From Candidatus Thiodiazotropha sp. (ex Myrtea sp. 'scaly one' KF741663) (GTDB taxonomy: Bacteria; Pseudomonadota; Gammaproteobacteria; Chromatiales; Chromatiaceae), in the NCBI GenBank assembly GCA_025655555.1, contig JAHXIQ010000009.1, positions 1-64,000 of the forward strand: a stretch of 64,000 bases of DNA, given 5' to 3'. The position numbers and the translations under genes were made by a program. The notes beneath the pieces are model-generated. The model saw only the letters and a program-made list of their open reading frames with translations. It did no database searches and had not been told where the DNA came from. Of the stretch, positions 36,957-46,425 are shown one piece after another. The number at the start of each line of letters is the position of its first letter. Within the stretch, counting starts at the first letter, position 1.

Positions 36957-39900
36957 ATGCTACAACGCCTCAACATGACTGGCATGGTGAGGGACGAAGA
37001 AAATCATCCAGGGAAAGGTCTTTTCTCAGAGCAGATCAAGCTGATCTATGCCAATGCGCTGCCCTCCACGATAGCGATTCTTACTGTCACCCTCCTGGCA
37101 TGGGTCGGATTGGATGGGGCTTTACCCACCTGGATGCTCAACCTTTGGGCCGGCTACATGCTAGTTGTGGCGATTGCCCGCATGGCACTCTATCTTTCCT
37201 ATAAAAAATTATTCGATGAATCTCGTATAGGGCTTTGGGCAGGCATGATTATCGCCTCAGCCTCATCCGCCGGTATCGGCTGGGCCGGAGTGAGCCTTTT
37301 CGCAGAGGCGGCAGTTGACCCAGCCTACAAAATTGTCGTCGTCATGATTGTGCTTGGCATCATGGCGGCAACCGTTCCGGTGCTCTCTGCAGTATTGACG
37401 GCATTCTTTGCTGCCAGCCTGCCACCGGCGTTGACGCTCTTGGTAGTCATTGCCCAATGGGAAAGTAATGGAACGCTGCTGTTACTCACAGCACTTTCGG
37501 TTTATACGGCGCTGGTGATCTATACCGCGATCAATACCAACCGCATCCTATTGCAGACACTGAGCTTACAGAGAGATAAAGAGGCACTGATTGACAATCT
37601 GAATGTGGAGATTTCAGACCGTAGACAGGCACAGGATCAACTGGAGACGCATAAACGGGATCTCGAAATAATTGTCGATGAGCGTACTGAGCAACTGTTG
37701 CGCAGTAATGATGAACTGGAAAGCGAGATTGCGGTTCGGCTGCGCTCAGAGAATGAACTGCGTGAATCGCATGATCGTTTTACTGCTGTTTTGGATACGC
37801 TGGATGCATCTGTTTATGTGGCGGACATGGAGAATTATGAAGTCCTGTTTATGAATCAAAGTGCCATTGCCCGGTGGGGCGACAGGGTAGGAGATCTCTG
37901 CTGGAAGATGATGCAGAAAGATCCACAGGGACCCTGTCATTTTTGCACTAATAAAAAGCTACTCGATGCCAAAGGCGTACCTACCGGCGTTTACTATTGG
38001 GAACGCCATGTGGAGGAGAGTGAGGAATGGCTCGACTGCCGCGACCAGGCCATTTTGTGGCCAGACGGACGCCTGGTTCGTATGGAAATCGCTAAGGACA
38101 TCACCCCGCGTGTAATGGTGGAACAGCGCATCCGTGCAGAGCACCAGTTTCTGCAGACAATCATCGACGGTGTCGCGGACCCGATCCTGGTGATTGACAT
38201 GGACTACAACATCAAGTTGATGAACAAGGCAGCGGAAAACACGCCGGCGGTTGCCCATCCTGAAGTGTCTGAAAAGTGCTATCAGGTTAGTCATAATCAA
38301 GACTTTCCCTGTGAAGGTGACGACCATGCCTGTCCACTTGATATCGTGGAGAAGACCCATGAACCGGTAACAGTGATCCATCGTCACAAGATAGAAGACG
38401 GCTCGGAACGGTTGTTCGAGGTGGTAGGTACGCCCTTGTTCAATGAACAGCACCAGATGACTGGTATGGTGCAGGCCTCAAGGGATATCACGGCACATAT
38501 CCAGACACAGGAAGAGTTGCAGGAGAAGAAAACACGTCTCGAGCATGTGGCTTATCATGACAGTCTCACCAGCCTGCCTAACCGGACCTTGCTCGCAGAC
38601 CGGCTCAATCAAACCATGGCACAGGTCAATCGCCGTGGTGGCCAGCTTGCAGTCGCCTATCTCGATCTCGATGGTTTCAAGGAGATCAACGATAACTTTG
38701 GACACGACGTTGGTGATCTTTTTCTTGTCGCCTTATCCCATCGAGTGAAGGAGATTCTGAGAGAGAGCGACACCATCGCACGCCTGGGTGGGGATGAGTT
38801 TGTGGCAGTCCTGGTTGATCTGCAGGACTCCAAAGACAGCGTTCCACTGCTGGAGCGCATGTTGTCCGCCGCTGCCCAGCCGGTACACTTGGGGGAATTA
38901 ATTCTTCAAGCCTCTGCCAGTATCGGTGTCACCTTCTATCCGCAGAAGGAAGAGGTCGATGGGGACCAACTCCTGCGCCAGGCCGACCAGGCCATGTATA
39001 ACGCCAAAGTCACCGGTAAGAACCGTTATCACTTCTTTGAGGCGGACAAGTATAGAGGGTTGCGTGGGCGTCATGAGAGCGTGGCCAGAATACGCCACGG
39101 ATTGAAACATAACGAATTCGTCCTGCACTACCAACCCAAGGTCAACATGCGTACCGGTGAGGTTCTTGGTGTGGAGGCGTTGATTCGTTGGGAGCACACC
39201 CGACGCGGACTGCTGTTGCCTGGAGAATTTCTGCCCCTGATTGAGGATGACGAGCTGGCCGTGACCCTGGATGAGTGGGTGATCGAAGCAGCGCTCACCC
39301 AGATGGAGCAATGGAAAGCCGATGGTCTGGATCTGTCGGTCAGTGTCAACATTGGTGCACGTTTTCTGCAGAAGAAGAATTTCGTGGAAAAACTGCGTGC
39401 GCACCTAAAAGCCCATGCCACAATTGATGCGGATCGCCTGGAACTGGAAGTGCTCGAAACCAGCGCTCTGGAAGACATGGCCCAGGTCTCGGAAGTGATC
39501 AAAACCTGCCGGGAGATGGGTGTGATATTCGCATTGGATGACTTCGGTACAGGCTACTCATCGCTGACCTATCTCAAACTGCTGCCGGCGGGGTATCTCA
39601 AGATCGACCAGAGTTTTGTACATGACATGCTCGATGACCCGGAAGATCTGGCTATCCTGGAGGGTGTACTCGGTCTCGCCACAGCCTTCCGGAGAGAGGC
39701 TATTGCAGAAGGAGTGGAGACCATCGAACATGGTCAAATGCTCATGCAACTGGGCTGTGATCAGGCACAGGGTTATGCCATCGCGAAGCCTATGACAGCC
39801 AATCATATTGTCGCCTGGATGCAGACTTGGCAGCCAGACCCCAGGTGGGCCAACCAGAAAATCATCCGGCGGGAGGACCTGCCGCTGCTCTTCGCCAGCG

Positions 39901-40202
39901 TGGAACACCGTGCGTGGGTACGTCATGTGGAAAACCATGTGAGAGGTCACTCAGTACCCACATACTCGATGAGCATGAAGAATTGTCGCTTCGGTCAATG
40001 GTTGCATGACACGGGGCGCGAGCAGTATGGTGATTATCCCGGCTTCAAAAGAGTCACGAAACTGCATCACCTTGTCCATGATTTGGCCTCCCAACTTTGT
40101 GAATCCGCGGGCCAGCAGGATGAACGCGATCTGGAGCAAGGCCTGCAAGAGCTCAATAGCCTCAGGGATGACTTACTCAGGGAACTGAACACACTCATCT
40201 AG
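36957..40202 (+). CDS. Membrane PAS-PAS-GGDEF-EAL-CZB c-di-GMP enzyme
   Basis: From ATG 36957 (TGGAG about 9 bases upstream; GTG 36948 is less likely) the protein has 1081 residues; positions here count from GTG. About six hydrophobic segments occupy 33-200. Two PAS domains follow (about 270-395 and 398-515), each with a similar cysteine set: C318/C330/C333 and C444/C455/C462. GGDEF is intact at 614-618 and EAL at 743-745 with DDFGTGYSSL, so both c-di-GMP synthesis and hydrolysis are possible. The C-terminal CZB domain has the zinc ligands His987, Cys1013, His1040 and His1044. Zinc or redox would thus set c-di-GMP levels; that role is inferred. Confidence 0.92.
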   Translation: MLQRLNMTGMVRDEENHPGKGLFSEQIKLIYANALPSTIAILTVTLLAWVGLDGALPTWMLNLWAGYMLVVAIARMALYLSYKKLFDESRIGLWAGMIIASASSAGIGWAGVSLFAEAAVDPAYKIVVVMIVLGIMAATVPVLSAVLTAFFAASLPPALTLLVVIAQWESNGTLLLLTALSVYTALVIYTAINTNRILLQTLSLQRDKEALIDNLNVEISDRRQAQDQLETHKRDLEIIVDERTEQLLRSNDELESEIAVRLRSENELRESHDRFTAVLDTLDASVYVADMENYEVLFMNQSAIARWGDRVGDLCWKMMQKDPQGPCHFCTNKKLLDAKGVPTGVYYWERHVEESEEWLDCRDQAILWPDGRLVRMEIAKDITPRVMVEQRIRAEHQFLQTIIDGVADPILVIDMDYNIKLMNKAAENTPAVAHPEVSEKCYQVSHNQDFPCEGDDHACPLDIVEKTHEPVTVIHRHKIEDGSERLFEVVGTPLFNEQHQMTGMVQASRDITAHIQTQEELQEKKTRLEHVAYHDSLTSLPNRTLLADRLNQTMAQVNRRGGQLAVAYLDLDGFKEINDNFGHDVGDLFLVALSHRVKEILRESDTIARLGGDEFVAVLVDLQDSKDSVPLLERMLSAAAQPVHLGELILQASASIGVTFYPQKEEVDGDQLLRQADQAMYNAKVTGKNRYHFFEADKYRGLRGRHESVARIRHGLKHNEFVLHYQPKVNMRTGEVLGVEALIRWEHTRRGLLLPGEFLPLIEDDELAVTLDEWVIEAALTQMEQWKADGLDLSVSVNIGARFLQKKNFVEKLRAHLKAHATIDADRLELEVLETSALEDMAQVSEVIKTCREMGVIFALDDFGTGYSSLTYLKLLPAGYLKIDQSFVHDMLDDPEDLAILEGVLGLATAFRREAIAEGVETIEHGQMLMQLGCDQAQGYAIAKPMTANHIVAWMQTWQPDPRWANQKIIRREDLPLLFASVEHRAWVRHVENHVRGHSVPTYSMSMKNCRFGQWLHDTGREQYGDYPGFKRVTKLHHLVHDLASQLCESAGQQDERDLEQGLQELNSLRDDLLRELNTLI

Positions 40203-40720
40203 GTCTACAGATTATCCGCTCACCGTAACCAATATAGAGGTTACTGATCCTGTATGTAGGGGGGGCGGTGGAATCACTGTGTAGTGAGTATTAAATATCA
40301 CATATCTCACAAAACAGGCATTCAATAAGTTGTTAGTGTGACCAGACCTCTGAACCAACGGTGGAGAGCAAGTCACTAGCAGTATTTCGTGGAGAAAATG
40401 CCATCAAATATGATGAAATAACAAGAAGCGATAATGTTTCGTGTAGGATAAAGACCACAGACATCACACCATGAGTCCGGCATCTTAGACTTTCAGGAGA
40501 GGGAGTCAGCAATAATCAAGAAAATGGAGTACCAGGGATGGTCATATCTTCACAATATATTCCAATAATCGTACCAACGGCATATCACAGTATTTGTGCC
40601 CGTTCTGCTATCCGCTTACAAGACTGTATTCCGGTAGACTAGCCAAGAGCCGACAGGTGGAAACGCAAAATACTTGACAGGTAAGTCTTTATTATTTTCA
40701 TGTAGGAGTATTTATTAAGT
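40203..40720. other. Gene-poor region at the start of an AT-rich block
   Basis: About 520 bases without a supported gene. Composition shifts from GC-balanced to AT-rich at the left end. No tRNA, integrase or direct repeat was seen that would mark an island boundary. Confidence 0.45.
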
Positions 40721-41305
40721 ATGAGAGAAATTATTCACTTTTTTATTATTGTTTTTGCTCTACTTATAACTGGGTGTGCCACTACAACGATTAGCAAGTA
40801 TCAAGCAGTAGGAAAAAATACTATTTGTAATGGAAGCAATCTAGGAAATATCGTGGTTTTGCCTGAGACTGCATGGAGGTCGGATCAGAAAGAGCCAGAA
40901 AAAAGAAGCATGATGGCGTTAGAGGAAATAACGAAATCTTTTCAAAAAATATCTTGCAGTAACAATTCTAATTCTGGAGAGATTAAGGCATTCTCCAAAT
41001 GGTCAAGTAGGCCAGAGTCAGAATTATTAACTCGATTTTCTGCAGAGGGAATCGATACTCTGATATTTATACGTATCGAGGAACTCACACCAAGGCTGAA
41101 CTTTACCTTTTCCTTACCTTTCTTATGGGCAGGTTCGAACGAAGCGGATTTCCGTGTTCGGGTCATTTCCGTTGCGACCGGGGAAATATTGAATGATATG
41201 CGTGTAAAACAGGTTACGGGAGGAGCGTTTAATGTCCGCCCAGCTGAGTGGTCACGAGCAGAGCTGAGCTCGGCATTAGACAAAGTCATTAATGGCTCTG
41301 ATTAA
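40721..41305 (+). CDS. Lipoprotein of unknown function
   Basis: A 194-residue protein with a type II signal peptide: hydrophobic residues about 5-18 and lipobox LITGC, so Cys19 would be lipidated. The next residues (ATTT) do not include Asp at +2, so outer-membrane sorting is likely. The mature domain is mixed alpha/beta with LPETAWRSDQ and GIDTLIFIRIEEL segments; it may resemble small DUF lipoproteins, but I recognise no family. It overlaps the next open frame's first ATG, and the real next start is 13 bases downstream. Confidence 0.7.
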   Translation: MREIIHFFIIVFALLITGCATTTISKYQAVGKNTICNGSNLGNIVVLPETAWRSDQKEPEKRSMMALEEITKSFQKISCSNNSNSGEIKAFSKWSSRPESELLTRFSAEGIDTLIFIRIEELTPRLNFTFSLPFLWAGSNEADFRVRVISVATGEILNDMRVKQVTGGAFNVRPAEWSRAELSSALDKVINGSD

Positions 41306-41318
41306 AAGGAGAAATGAA

Positions 41319-41708
41319 ATGAATACACTGAATGATGTGGTTAAAAAGTTAGATGATGCAGTTAACAATAAAAGCATTGCCGGAGTTTTGGACTTTTACG
41401 AGGATGATGCACTTTTGGTTATGGAGCCAGGGAGAGTGGCAAAAGGAAAAGAAGAAATTCGGGATTTCTTCCAATTCATATTTGGTTTGGATGTTAAGGC
41501 AAAACAGATTGCAACCAATATCCTGGAGGTTGACGATATAGCGTTGTTCACATCAAGATGGGTTGCTGAAGGCACTTTACCTGATGGAAATAGCTTCACT
41601 AATGAGAACGTGGCAACGTCAGTATTTCGTAAAAGCCAGGATGGCAGATGGAGTTTACTAATTGATAACTCATTCGGGCCTGAAGTCCTAAATGAGGAAG
41701 ATACTTAA
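41319..41708 (+). CDS. SnoaL-like/NTF2-fold protein
   Basis: A 129-residue protein with the DUF4440/SnoaL-like pattern: an N-terminal helix, FYEDDALLVMEPGRVAKGKEEIRDFFQFIF (cited as FYEDDALLVMEPG and GKEEIRDFF), and strands ending in GRWSLLIDNSFGP. Such proteins are small cone-shaped dimers acting as isomerases or binding domains; role unknown. ATG 41319 is chosen for the AAGGAG site at 41306-41311. Confidence 0.8.
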   Translation: MNTLNDVVKKLDDAVNNKSIAGVLDFYEDDALLVMEPGRVAKGKEEIRDFFQFIFGLDVKAKQIATNILEVDDIALFTSRWVAEGTLPDGNSFTNENVATSVFRKSQDGRWSLLIDNSFGPEVLNEEDT

Positions 41709-41811
41709 AAAGGTGATTAATATCATTCGATATTCTCACGATAGTATAACCCACGCTGATTGCCGATTAACGCGTATGCTATGTGAATGACAATGTTAAT
41801 AAGAGGTAGAA

Positions 41812-42585
41812 ATGAAAAGGACGCTATTAATAATAATGCTTGGTCTGATCTCAAATTCTGTTTATTCAGCTCCAGAGTTGAAAGGAAGCCCGCAAGATCT
41901 TAGAGGTTTTCTCCATCCGGCAGAGAAGATCGTAACTATTAGCGGGCAGGCTGAAGAGAGAGCCTATTCTGATAAAGCAATCGTTAGTCTAGTCATATCT
42001 ACAGAGGACAAACGCTTAGCTCAAGCGATCTCAGACAACAGTCTACTTCGTGACAAAATCACTAAATCCCTTGTCACAGCTGGCATTCAACAAGACGAGA
42101 TAAAAAGTTCTAAATTCTCATCATCACCACAATATGGGTGGTTCGGTAGTAAGCCATCGAGTTACAAAGTCGTAAACCGTATGGCAATTACTATTTCTCA
42201 GGAAACGCAGCTAAAGGAGATTGCTTTGGTGGCTGATAATCATATTGAAGTAGAGTTGTCTGATACAGAATTCAAACATACGTATAGTGATGAATATAAT
42301 GATAAGGTTAAAATCAAGGCCCTTAAAAAGGTAATGAAGCAAAAAAAGTATTATGAGCAGACTCTCGGCCTCAAACTTACGCCCATTGGTATTCGAGATT
42401 CCAATATTCTTCAGCAAGCAACCAGAGGTGCAATGATTTTAGATGAATTTGTAGTCTCTGCTGCCAATCAGGAGAAAAGTGGTTATGCTACAAGTGTAAA
42501 GGGCAAAAGGCAGGGTAATAGTTCATCCTTCGATGAGGTGAAGTACGAGGCCAATCTTTCAGTCGATTTTAAAGTGGAACAATAA
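41812..42585 (+). CDS. SIMPL/DUF541 exported protein
   Basis: A 257-residue protein with a signal peptide (about 1-20, cut near VYSAP) and a SIMPL domain at about 38-255: the KIVTISGQAEERAYSDKA start and the QATRGAMILDE segment near the end are typical. The E. coli relative YggE is periplasmic and affects oxidative-stress tolerance; the exact role is unknown. It is a separate gene with an AGAGG site. Confidence 0.82.
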   Translation: MKRTLLIIMLGLISNSVYSAPELKGSPQDLRGFLHPAEKIVTISGQAEERAYSDKAIVSLVISTEDKRLAQAISDNSLLRDKITKSLVTAGIQQDEIKSSKFSSSPQYGWFGSKPSSYKVVNRMAITISQETQLKEIALVADNHIEVELSDTEFKHTYSDEYNDKVKIKALKKVMKQKKYYEQTLGLKLTPIGIRDSNILQQATRGAMILDEFVVSAANQEKSGYATSVKGKRQGNSSSFDEVKYEANLSVDFKVEQ

Positions 42586-42770
42586 TCAAAAACAGATCTG
42601 CAGGAATAACTGTAAATTTCACAAGTGCCCTATATGTAAACATTATGCGTACTCAATAGATAAAGTTATTTCTTATGTACTATCTACTGATAGACGCGAC
42701 AGCTCCTGTGCTGTCTCCGCGAGATTGGTAGATAATTCTCGACCACAAAAAAGCGAGTGCATCCAAAGGA

Positions 42771-43145
42771 ATGGTTTCAATACTGACTGCAGTCATATTT
42801 ATCTTGATCGTTGGCATTTCTGTACTCATATCAGCAATACCATCAGAGATATTTGCGATCTATATAACAGTAAGTCTAATCACTTTTGTTATATATGCTA
42901 GGGATAAATCAGCCGCAAGAAGGGGGGCATGGAGGACTAAGGAGAGTACGCTGCATATATTGTCATTATTGGGAGGATGGCCGGGTGCTCTTGTGGCACA
43001 ACAGAAGTTGCGACATAAATCGAAGAAGCAATCATTTCGCGTTGTTTTCTGGATAACTGTCATTGTTAATTGCTTTGTATTCGCATGGGCTTTAAGCACT
43101 GACGGTTTAATTACGCTGCAGAAAAATATTTTGTTACTGGTATGA
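42771..43145 (+). CDS. DUF1294 membrane protein
   Basis: A 124-residue inner-membrane protein. Three to four hydrophobic segments flank the DUF1294 core, VIYARDKSAARRGAWRT then LLGGWPGALVAQQKLRHKSKK (cited as LLGGWPGALVAQ). Many family members carry an N-terminal cold-shock domain; this one instead starts with a membrane span. AAAGGA directly abuts ATG 42771, which is unusually close, so the true start could be slightly different. Confidence 0.8.
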   Translation: MVSILTAVIFILIVGISVLISAIPSEIFAIYITVSLITFVIYARDKSAARRGAWRTKESTLHILSLLGGWPGALVAQQKLRHKSKKQSFRVVFWITVIVNCFVFAWALSTDGLITLQKNILLLV

Positions 43146-43192
43146 TTTCTTCTGAGGTGAGTTGATGATTGTTGAGTTCATTGATATATCCG

Positions 43193-43228
43193 TATCACAT
43201 GGTGATATCACTTATGTTTTTGATATCA
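43193..43228. promoter_or_regulatory. Overlapping GTGATATCAC-type palindromes
   Basis: TATCAC-ATG-GTGATA (43193-43207), GTGATATCAC (43202-43211) and TGATATCA (43221-43228) form a cluster of dyads about 90 bases before the thioesterase gene. They look operator-like, but no regulator gene is adjacent. Confidence 0.3.
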
Positions 43229-43316
43229 GTCTATAACGTAAGCTTGAGAAAATATTTATATAGACTGTATAAGTTACCAAGCCAGCTTTCTGTTCCTTAA
43301 TGCCTACGAAAAATAT

Positions 43317-43841
43317 ATGTATCCACTCATCAGATTATTAACTATCTCAATTGCTGCAATAAGTTCTGGAAAGATGTCTCCTGAAGTTGCCTGTGAAAGT
43401 GCCTTTCGGTGCATGCCCTGGGATCTTGATATGTTTCGTGAAATGAATAATGGGAGAGTACTGACTTTGTATGACTTGGGTCGTTTTGATCTATCTATTC
43501 GAACTGGTTTGGCAAAGGCACTCAAGAATAATCAATGGGGTCTCGTCGTTGCAGGGAGTTCCATTCGATACCGGAGGCGTATTAAGGTATTCGATAAAGT
43601 CACCATGCGTACCCAGATTGCCGGTTTTGAGGGCAGCTGGACATATATTGTTCAATCAATGTGGGTCAAAGGGCGGCCGACTTCGTCAGTATTATTGCGG
43701 ACAGGTGTAACAAGCCAAGGGAAAGTTATCGATACTGATCTCGTATTGAGCGCCCTTGGTATTCCAGACTGGAAACCTAAGCCACCTGACTGGGTTGAAT
43801 CGTGGATAGCAGCCGAGGCCCAAAGACCCTGGCCGCCTTAA
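43317..43841 (+). CDS. Acyl-CoA thioesterase, hot-dog fold
   Basis: A 174-residue 4HBT-like protein. The segment PWDLDMFREMNNGRVLTLYDLGRFDL matches the thioesterase substrate helix (cited here as DLDMFREMNNGRVL), and the later RRRIKVFDKVTMRTQ is the expected strand. The first 25 residues form a hydrophobic helix, perhaps a membrane anchor. Substrate unknown. Start ATG 43317 lacks a strong ribosome site. Confidence 0.78.
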   Translation: MYPLIRLLTISIAAISSGKMSPEVACESAFRCMPWDLDMFREMNNGRVLTLYDLGRFDLSIRTGLAKALKNNQWGLVVAGSSIRYRRRIKVFDKVTMRTQIAGFEGSWTYIVQSMWVKGRPTSSVLLRTGVTSQGKVIDTDLVLSALGIPDWKPKPPDWVESWIAAEAQRPWPP

Positions 43842-43898
43842 GACAATTTGGATTTAAAGGTATAGTTTATTTGACGTACTCCAGCCATATGAGCATCG

Positions 43899-44516
43899 TT
43901 GGTTAAAGATAATCTCACAGAAGGGATTAAAACGACGCTGATTACTAACATATCGTTCACGCGTGACGGCCGGGAATATTTAGTAAAGTTAAACCTTGAT
44001 GATGCGGCGATTATGGAAGGTGACTTTGTAATTGAAGTCACTGCATCTGTCACTGAGCGCAATAAACACAAATACGAAGAATCACTCACCTTAACGCTGG
44101 ATTTCGAAAGAATGCACGGGGCAATATCGCATAAAGGGGAGCCTTTGCACGAGTTCGATCTTCATGATTTACCCTTCCCATCGAATATCAATGGATCGGA
44201 ATCTCCGGAAGGGATGGAGACGGGTGATGAAGGGGCAGATGATCCAGTTGCCGAATATATCGAGAAATCAATCGGCCATCACATCCATGAAATTATAGAA
44301 GCAATGCCAGTACCCGATCCCATTTTAGGCTGTGCACTTAAAGCTGGGATTAGCAGTGCGCTGGGTCAATCACTGGTATGCAACGAGATGGTGGGCAGCG
44401 ATGGAACAAAACGCCAAAGGTTTTGGCGCATTGCTCGGTGCTTACGCGAACATGTTGCTGGCATATTCACAACCGTGCTATGGCGGGCGGCTCGGTGTAT
44501 GGTCATGTTGGTTTGA
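43899..44516 (+). pseudogene. Unrecognised acidic protein, possibly frameshifted
   Basis: A 205-codon frame with a weak TTG start and no clear ribosome site; ATG 44013 is the first in-frame ATG. The N-terminal 165 residues look coding and acidic (LTLTLDFERMHG, GDEGADDPVAEYIEKS). After about 44395 the frame becomes Arg/Trp-rich, whereas another frame there reads more naturally (KGFGALLGAYANMLLAY). A small indel may have broken the gene. No family recognised. Confidence 0.4.
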
Positions 44517-44555
44517 ATGATGGCGGGTATTGAGATTCGCTACCCGCGTAATCAC

Positions 44556-46424
44556 TCAATGCCCGTCATATAGCCCCTTCAGCTCATCCGCATAACGCTC
44601 ATAGATTGCTTTGCGTTTAAGTTTCATGGTTGGAGTGATGAGGCCGTTCTCAATGCTCCAGGGTTCCCCAATCACTGACAGGCTTACGACTTTTGCATAA
44701 CCGGGAAAGTTGTCGAGCTGGCCGTTGACACGATCCAGCAGTGCTTCTCTCTGTTGGGTTGTGATTTGATTTGGATCGATGTTCTCCTCTTTCGCGGCAT
44801 CTTCATTGAGCACGATTAAAGTGCTGAGATAGGGCTTGCCTTCACCGATCACCAGTACTTGTTCAAACAGACTGTCCATGGCGATACACATCTCCATGTC
44901 GGCAGGTGGTACCTTTTCACCATTGGCCATGACGATGATCTCTTTGAGACGGCCTGTAATGAAGATGTGACCATCCTCGATTTTGACTTTGTCACCGGTG
45001 TGGAGCCAACCCTCTTCGTCAATCACCTCTGCGGTGGCTGTACGGTTGTTCCAGTAACCGAGCATGACATTCGGTCCGCGCACCATGAGTTCCTCGGCCT
45101 CGCTGACTTTGATTTCGAGTCCGGGAAAGGGAATACCGACACTGGCTGGTATGTTGTTTTCATGGACATTGGCGGAGATGATGGGGCTTGTCTCCGTTAA
45201 CCCATAGCCCTGCAGGATGGGCACACCCAGACCAATGAATACCTTGGCAATATCCGGTGATAGGGGTGCGCCGCCAGAGACTGCGATACGCAGCCGCCCA
45301 CCCAGCTTCTCCTGGATCTTGCCGGCTACCAGTTTTTTGTACAGCGGCCAGAGGGCAAGTTTTGGTGACCAGCCTGCACGGCCGTGAGAGTGTTCAAATC
45401 GGAGCCAGCCTGTTTCCACCGCACCATTGAAAATGGCTTTGGCGATGGCGGAGTCGTGCTGCAGCTTGTCCTGAATCTTGGCATAGACCCGCTCGAAGAT
45501 ACGCGGTACTGAGATCAGAACCGTCGGTTTAATGGTCTGCAGATCCTCTCCCAGTTGCGGAATGGAACGGGAGAAGGCGACACTGGCGCCCGCCACCATG
45601 GCCAACAGGCAGCCCACTGTTCGCTCAAGGGTATGGGAGAGGGGCAGAAAGGAAAGAAAGCTGTCTGTCGGGTAGATATCGATGATCTTTACACCACTCT
45701 CGATATCCCAGAGCATGTTGTGATGACTCAGCATGACGCCTTTGGAACGGCCGGTGGTGCCGGAGGTGTAAACGATAGTCGCAAGTGTTTCGCTGGGAAT
45801 ATCGATGGCCTGTGGCTCCCTGAGACCTTTAAGCGGAAGCCATTCATCGATATGGACCAGTCGCGGCTGAAGTCCCATGGGGTCGACCCGTTCCAGGGTG
45901 ACAATGCGGTTGAGTCCCGCCAGTTGGTTACGGATCTTCTGCAGGTCTTGCCACTGCTCGTCGTTCTCAATAAGCAATAGGCGTACACCGGCATCCTGCA
46001 GGATATAGCCGATATTTTCGGCCCGATCATTGGTATAGAGGGGGACAGTGACCAGTCCCAATCCCTGTGCCGCCATGTCGAACAAGATCCACTCACTGCA
46101 GTTGCGCAGCATCAGTGCCACACGATCACCGGGTTTGAGATCTTCTTTTTGGAAGGCCGCCTGCCAGCGCGCCACTTGTTCGCCCATGGTGTCCCAAGTG
46201 ATCTCCTGCCATTTCGATTGGGCTTCATCGTATTGGACAAAGGCGGTTTTGTCGGCTGACCGCCTGACCCGCTCAAGGAATACCCCGGCCAGGGTGTCAG
46301 CATCTTTCAGGTGTATATAATCGGTTTTAGCTTTGTTCATGACTTGCGTATCATTGTTTTCGTTTTCTGCCCCATCGGTCATCTTGTTTTTCCCTGCGTG
46401 ACCAACCTCGTCGAATAATAACAT
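44556..46424 (-). CDS. Long-chain acyl-CoA synthetase (AMP-forming)
   Basis: Activates fatty acids with ATP and CoA. From ATG 46424 the protein has 622 residues; GTG 46436, ATG 46382 and ATG 46340 are alternatives, but GGTGAGG precedes 46424 closely. AMP-binding signatures are YTSGTTGRSKG at about 219-229, the GYGLTETSP motif and the WLHTGDKVKIEDGHIFITGR segment (cited as WLHTGDK). It belongs to the FadD15/FACS branch. It is the last gene of the fad operon, one base after fadJ. Confidence 0.93.
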   Translation of the reverse strand: MLLFDEVGHAGKNKMTDGAENENNDTQVMNKAKTDYIHLKDADTLAGVFLERVRRSADKTAFVQYDEAQSKWQEITWDTMGEQVARWQAAFQKEDLKPGDRVALMLRNCSEWILFDMAAQGLGLVTVPLYTNDRAENIGYILQDAGVRLLLIENDEQWQDLQKIRNQLAGLNRIVTLERVDPMGLQPRLVHIDEWLPLKGLREPQAIDIPSETLATIVYTSGTTGRSKGVMLSHHNMLWDIESGVKIIDIYPTDSFLSFLPLSHTLERTVGCLLAMVAGASVAFSRSIPQLGEDLQTIKPTVLISVPRIFERVYAKIQDKLQHDSAIAKAIFNGAVETGWLRFEHSHGRAGWSPKLALWPLYKKLVAGKIQEKLGGRLRIAVSGGAPLSPDIAKVFIGLGVPILQGYGLTETSPIISANVHENNIPASVGIPFPGLEIKVSEAEELMVRGPNVMLGYWNNRTATAEVIDEEGWLHTGDKVKIEDGHIFITGRLKEIIVMANGEKVPPADMEMCIAMDSLFEQVLVIGEGKPYLSTLIVLNEDAAKEENIDPNQITTQQREALLDRVNGQLDNFPGYAKVVSLSVIGEPWSIENGLITPTMKLKRKAIYERYADELKGLYDGH

Positions 46425-46425
46425 C

